DNA from: Planctomycetia bacterium
GTDB lineage: Bacteria > Planctomycetota > UBA11346
Reading direction: 5' to 3'
Assembly (NCBI GenBank): GCA_005801395.1
Contig: SYDV01000520.1
Location: 1-8,887, forward strand
DNA length: 8,887 nucleotides
Made by a program: the position numbers and the translations under genes
In this document: positions 5,400 to 8,887 of the stretch, in pieces
Layout: each line of letters begins with the position of its first letter
How positions within the stretch are numbered: the first letter of the stretch is position 1
The notes under the pieces: generated by a model
Told to the model about the DNA's origin: nothing
Seen by the model: the letters and a program-made list of their open reading frames with translations, nothing else
Database searches by the model: none

Positions 5400-6611
5400 T
5401 TAAATGGCAGGACTACTATGACCATTAGCCATTAATTTTGCCACGCTTTTTGCGTTTGGACGATGAATAATGCCGCGTTCCGTAATAATTGCGGTGATTA
5501 AATTCGCAGGCGTCACATCGAATGCGGGATTTGCAACCTGAACATCGGCTGGCGCAAAGACGGTGCCTTGTGGCGCGCGTACTTCATCAGCGTGGCGCTC
5601 TTCAATTTCAATATCCATGCCGTCTTTAAGCGAGAGGTCGAAAGTACTGTAAGGAGCCGCGACATAAAATGGAAGGCCGTGATGTTTGGCCAATACGGCT
5701 AAACCATAGGTGCCAATTTTATTCGCTGCGTCACCATTCGCAGTAATTCGATCAGCGCCGACCATCACCGCTTGAATACGACCACGCTGCATTAAATGGG
5801 CAGCCATATTATCACAAATCAAGGTTACTGGTACGCCAGCGCGTTGTAATTCCAAGGCGGTAAGACGTGCGCCTTGTAATAAAGGACGTGTTTCATCGGC
5901 AAAAACCGCGATTTGTTTACCGGCTTGATGTGCGTATAAAATACAGCCAATAGCCGTGCCAACCCCACCCGTCGCCAACGCTCCGGTATTACAATGGGTT
6001 AAAACACCTCCGCCAACTGGCAATAACGCCATGCCATTTTCAGCAATACGCGCACAGAGTTCTGCATCTTCGCGGTGAATACGCTTGGCTTCCATTAATA
6101 AACGCGCACATAATTCGATCGCGGTCAGGTCTGTCGTATGACGTTCAAAACAATCGCGCATGCGTTCTAGTGCCCAACGCAAATTCACTGCTGTTGGACG
6201 ACTGGAAACTAAACGTTCAAAGGCATGTTTAAATGGTTTTTCTAATGCCGTGGCCTTTTTCGCTTTCACAGCGAAAGGCACTAAATACAAGACGATGCCA
6301 TAAGCGCTAGCAATACCAATCGCAGGTGCACCACGCACCACCAAACTAATGATGGCGGAACGTAACGACTCAATGTCGCTTACATTGCGATACACAACTT
6401 TTTGCGGTAATTGCGTCTGATCGAGTAAAACCACCTGACCATCATACAATTGTCCGCGCCAGTCGACGCCACGCAGCATTTCATTAAGGCCAGTTTGCGC
6501 CGCTGATCGACTCACTTTATTTACGCTGATTTTTTCACGTAATGGGCGTTTGACGGAAACACGAGCAGATGCGGCGCGTTTAGGAGCGAGAGATTTTTTT
6601 ACTTTAGGCAT
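5400..6611 (-). CDS. mtnA: S-methyl-5-thioribose-1-phosphate isomerase with basic N-terminal extension
   Basis: MtnA converts methylthioribose-1-phosphate to methylthioribulose-1-phosphate in the cytoplasmic methionine salvage pathway. From the ATG at 6609-6611 it has 403 residues; family members are about 350. Family motifs are LLDQTQLP (62-69), VVRGAPAIGIASAYG (91-105), THCNTGALATGGVGTA (205-220) with the catalytic Cys at 207, ADETRPLLQGARLTA (238-252), VGADRITANGDAANKIGTYG (284-303) with the catalytic Asp at 287, and PFYVAAPYSTFD (314-325). The first 45 or so residues precede the MtnA domain. They are rich in Lys, Arg, Ala and Ser, with 12 basic and 1 acidic residue in the first 39. The frame runs up to a TTG at 6644. 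An internal Met (6479) would give a more standard length, but it has no Shine-Dalgarno. The gene follows the DUF2339 gene after 51 bp. No other salvage gene is in the window. Ribose-1,5-bisphosphate isomerase is a related family, but the motifs fit MtnA better. Confidence 0.92.
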   Translation of the reverse strand: MPKVKKSLAPKRAASARVSVKRPLREKISVNKVSRSAAQTGLNEMLRGVDWRGQLYDGQVVLLDQTQLPQKVVYRNVSDIESLRSAIISLVVRGAPAIGIASAYGIVLYLVPFAVKAKKATALEKPFKHAFERLVSSRPTAVNLRWALERMRDCFERHTTDLTAIELCARLLMEAKRIHREDAELCARIAENGMALLPVGGGVLTHCNTGALATGGVGTAIGCILYAHQAGKQIAVFADETRPLLQGARLTALELQRAGVPVTLICDNMAAHLMQRGRIQAVMVGADRITANGDAANKIGTYGLAVLAKHHGLPFYVAAPYSTFDLSLKDGMDIEIEERHADEVRAPQGTVFAPADVQVANPAFDVTPANLITAIITERGIIHRPNAKSVAKLMANGHSSPAI

Positions 6612-6641
6612 GGCGGCACTGTGCAAACTCTGCCAGCTCAG

Positions 6642-6658
6642 CAAGCGCCGGTCGCTTG
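6642..6658 (-). other. Short hairpin in the DUF2339-mtnA gap
   Basis: CAAGCG and CGCTTG (6653-6658 and 6642-6647) form a perfect 6-bp stem around a 5-nt loop, 4 bp after the DUF2339 stop and 30 bp before the mtnA ATG. No T-run follows, so it is unlikely to terminate strongly. It could be an RNA processing or stability element between cistrons, or chance. Confidence 0.25.
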
Positions 6659-6662
6659 ACCC

Positions 6663-8887
6663 TTATTGATTTTCCGGCGTTAACGGATCCTTAACCAGGG
6701 GTGAATCATGACTTCCCAACAAGCTTCGCTCTAAACGATGATAGAGATAAGACGCCGCAATCAGCACGACACCGACCAACATAAACGCTAAAATACGATA
6801 GATTTGTTGGAAACCACTCATGTCGAACAACAACAGTTTCGCGGCCGTCAGGGCAAATAATCCCAATGCTAATAGTCGCATGGTGCGCTGACGGAAACGG
6901 AATCCGACTACTAACGCCGTCGACGCTAAAATTACCCACACCACCGTCACCGCAAAGGTCGACAATCGTCGAGCAGCCGGATCATGGCGGTAATGTTCGT
7001 TATAATAGGCAATGGGTTCGCACGTCGCTGATAAAAAGAGAAACGCCGCAGCTGCCCAAAAGATGAAACGCGTGAGACCTTCTTCTTTATTCAAAGAAGG
7101 AGAACGCAACGTCGTCCAACCATAAAACATTACCAAAATCGTCAGTGCCATCACCGCGTAACGTCCATTAATAAATAATATATTCGCCAGCCACGGTGCC
7201 ATTAAACCAAGCAAACTACACAGCATGGCAAAAATACCGAACACTACCCCAATCCATATAGCTCCCGTAGGAGCACCGCGTGGCCAACGGAAAAATCCGT
7301 AGGCGGCAGACAACGTACTGATCAAGGCTAACGACCAGAAACGCCAAGCGACTTCCGCATCGCCGTAAAAGGCGTCCTCGCTCCAGGCTAAACCTTCACT
7401 TATGAAGGCGACGGTGGTCACCACATGCGTAAAACTTGGCAGCCATGCCCAAGTTGGAAACGTTAAACGCTGCAACGCTAATGCCGCTAATGATAAAACT
7501 ACCATTAAAAACCGTGCGTTTGCCAGCGGAGGAATCGCCTGATCATTCGTGGTGTAGAGAGCAAAAGCTCCTACGACGCCTAAACACATGGTCAACGCCG
7601 CTGCATATGCGATCCCATTATTACGCCACTGATGAGCCAACACGGTACATACGATAGCCAATATGCTCCAAACCGCGACTAAGATATGATGCGTTGAATA
7701 AGCGCCTGTCTTATCCTGTTGATGTGCCCATGCGACGGTTTCTAGCGTCGCTAATAACACCGCCATAATGACCGCTGCAAAAGCCCACGGTCCATTATCT
7801 ACGGCTGGCCCAGACCAAGGACGTTCAATCGCATGACATCGACTATACGCGTATAACGCAACCACCGTACACAGCGCCATAACAAACCGTGCATTAATTA
7901 TCGGATATCCCGTAACCGTTGGGACGCTGTAAGCCACAAATGCCGCGACCGTGCTAATTAATACTGGAAGAATGACTAAGCGCGCGCTGTCAGGCGATAT
8001 CCAACGATAGGCAGCGCCCATTAATATTCCCGCACCTATTAACCACCAAGCACTAAGCGCAGAGGCTAACGGTAACATGACCCAGGGCGTTCCCGCATAG
8101 GTGTGACAGCGTATCAATTCAGCCGAACCAACGCCCAATAATAATGTCAACGCTAACCACCAAGAACCACGAGTGGTTTTTCCTGAAGCGCCAAAATGTA
8201 GATGCGTATAAGCCATACCCGCCATAGCCAATGGAGCGACGATGAGCGCCATCAACCAACTATTTGCGATAAATAGCGCGTTTACTGGTGCGTTTGGCAA
8301 AGTAACGACTGCCAAACGCAACACGGCAACCACAAAAACTACATGCGCCATCATGCGTGTCGGATTATGGGCGTAACGATAACCTAACATTAATAAAACG
8401 ATGGCTTCGGCACACCACGCCGTGGCAATGGCCTCTACCGGCAAGAGATAAAACCAAGCCAACATCAACAACATGGCACCAATGGTGAGGAAACTATTTA
8501 TCACCTTTTCATCCCCTGGCACACGAAGACGCGTCACCGTACCTGCGATGGCATAGGCAGCGGCCAAACCAAAACACACCAGTGCCATACCGAGTTGATG
8601 TTCGTCACTTAATAAATACGCCGCAGAACCCAAGGTGAAGGCCACATTTCCCACCACCATAGCGAAACGACGAACGGAAACCTCTGTTTTCAAATGCCAA
8701 TGCTGAGCAAAAGGCACGAGCAGAAAAATCATATGAAATATTAACAACCACACGGTCATCGCGACTACGCCAATTGGGACACTCTCTTTCGTGTGTAACC
8801 ACCCCGCATACATCGCTACCGTTCCACCAAAGGCTAACAGATCGAGCGCCTGCCAACGTCGGAACCACGCCGCACCAAGCACGCCTA
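6663..8887 (-). CDS. DUF2339 multi-pass membrane protein, N-terminus cut off by window edge
   Basis: 741 open codons are visible to the right edge of the window. A GTG near 8882 is unlikely to be the start, since the codon above it is open and the domain is already under way. Almost the whole visible length is hydrophobic, with many predicted membrane helices separated by short loops, as in PF10101 (DUF2339), whose members are often about 900 residues or more. Recognisable parts are RRWQALDLLAFGGT near the visible N-terminal end and the C-terminal signature AKLLLFDMSGFQQIYRILAF followed by SYLYHRLERSLL and a polar tail. Many DUF2339 proteins also have a coiled-coil cytoplasmic N-terminal region, which would lie outside the window. 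Its function is unknown; a transport or envelope role is only a guess. It is the first visible gene of the minus-strand cluster leading to mtnA. Confidence 0.85.
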   Translation of the reverse strand, partial: GVLGAAWFRRWQALDLLAFGGTVAMYAGWLHTKESVPIGVVAMTVWLLIFHMIFLLVPFAQHWHLKTEVSVRRFAMVVGNVAFTLGSAAYLLSDEHQLGMALVCFGLAAAYAIAGTVTRLRVPGDEKVINSFLTIGAMLLMLAWFYLLPVEAIATAWCAEAIVLLMLGYRYAHNPTRMMAHVVFVVAVLRLAVVTLPNAPVNALFIANSWLMALIVAPLAMAGMAYTHLHFGASGKTTRGSWWLALTLLLGVGSAELIRCHTYAGTPWVMLPLASALSAWWLIGAGILMGAAYRWISPDSARLVILPVLISTVAAFVAYSVPTVTGYPIINARFVMALCTVVALYAYSRCHAIERPWSGPAVDNGPWAFAAVIMAVLLATLETVAWAHQQDKTGAYSTHHILVAVWSILAIVCTVLAHQWRNNGIAYAAALTMCLGVVGAFALYTTNDQAIPPLANARFLMVVLSLAALALQRLTFPTWAWLPSFTHVVTTVAFISEGLAWSEDAFYGDAEVAWRFWSLALISTLSAAYGFFRWPRGAPTGAIWIGVVFGIFAMLCSLLGLMAPWLANILFINGRYAVMALTILVMFYGWTTLRSPSLNKEEGLTRFIFWAAAAFLFLSATCEPIAYYNEHYRHDPAARRLSTFAVTVVWVILASTALVVGFRFRQRTMRLLALGLFALTAAKLLLFDMSGFQQIYRILAFMLVGVVLIAASYLYHRLERSLLGSHDSPLVKDPLTPENQ

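Noticed and set aside
6612..6644. Upstream TTG start for MtnA
   Set aside because: It adds 11 residues without family support, and an ATG is available at 6611. Its codons overlap the small hairpin in the gap.

Overview
The window most likely comes from a PVC-group bacterium, probably Verrucomicrobiota. Three things point there. A secreted DUF1080 (3-keto-disaccharide hydrolase-like) protein is present. So is an ECF sigma factor with the 'QAVFLVLARKP' and 'WLH' signature common in Planctomycetota and Verrucomicrobiota, extended by an Ala-rich linker, a membrane segment and a C-terminal extracytoplasmic part. A rhamnulokinase sits next to a DeoR-type regulator. Base composition looks moderate (G+C in the high forties by eye). 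The phylum call is an inference from gene content, with no marker gene to prove it.

Layout. Positions 1-1809 (minus strand) hold a sugar-utilisation pair: a DeoR/GlpR-type repressor followed 2 bp later by a rhamnulokinase that runs off the left edge. A perfect 12-4-12 inverted repeat lies just upstream of the preferred repressor start and is a strong candidate autoregulatory operator. Positions 1810-2239 are a divergent control region with this palindrome and an unrelated 18-bp palindrome (2070-2087). Positions 2240-3637 (plus strand) encode the most unusual gene: an ECF sigma factor, one hydrophobic segment, and two tandem STN/secretin-N-like domains. A well-formed Shine-Dalgarno and ATG inside this gene, exactly where a signal-peptide-like sequence begins, suggests that the sensor half may also be made alone.

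A strong hairpin (3682-3713) separates the sigma gene from the convergent DUF1080 gene (3740-4384, minus). Positions 4555-8887 (minus strand) look like one co-directional cluster. In transcription order it holds a large multi-pass DUF2339 membrane protein (cut off by the right edge), MtnA (methylthioribose-1-phosphate isomerase, methionine salvage) with a very basic N-terminal extension, a small four-helix membrane protein, and ArfB, the GGQ-bearing ribosome rescue hydrolase. The last three are packed with a 1-bp gap and an 8-bp overlap, so translational coupling is likely. Their functions do not form an obvious pathway.

No tRNA, rRNA, CRISPR array, insertion sequence or integration site was seen.
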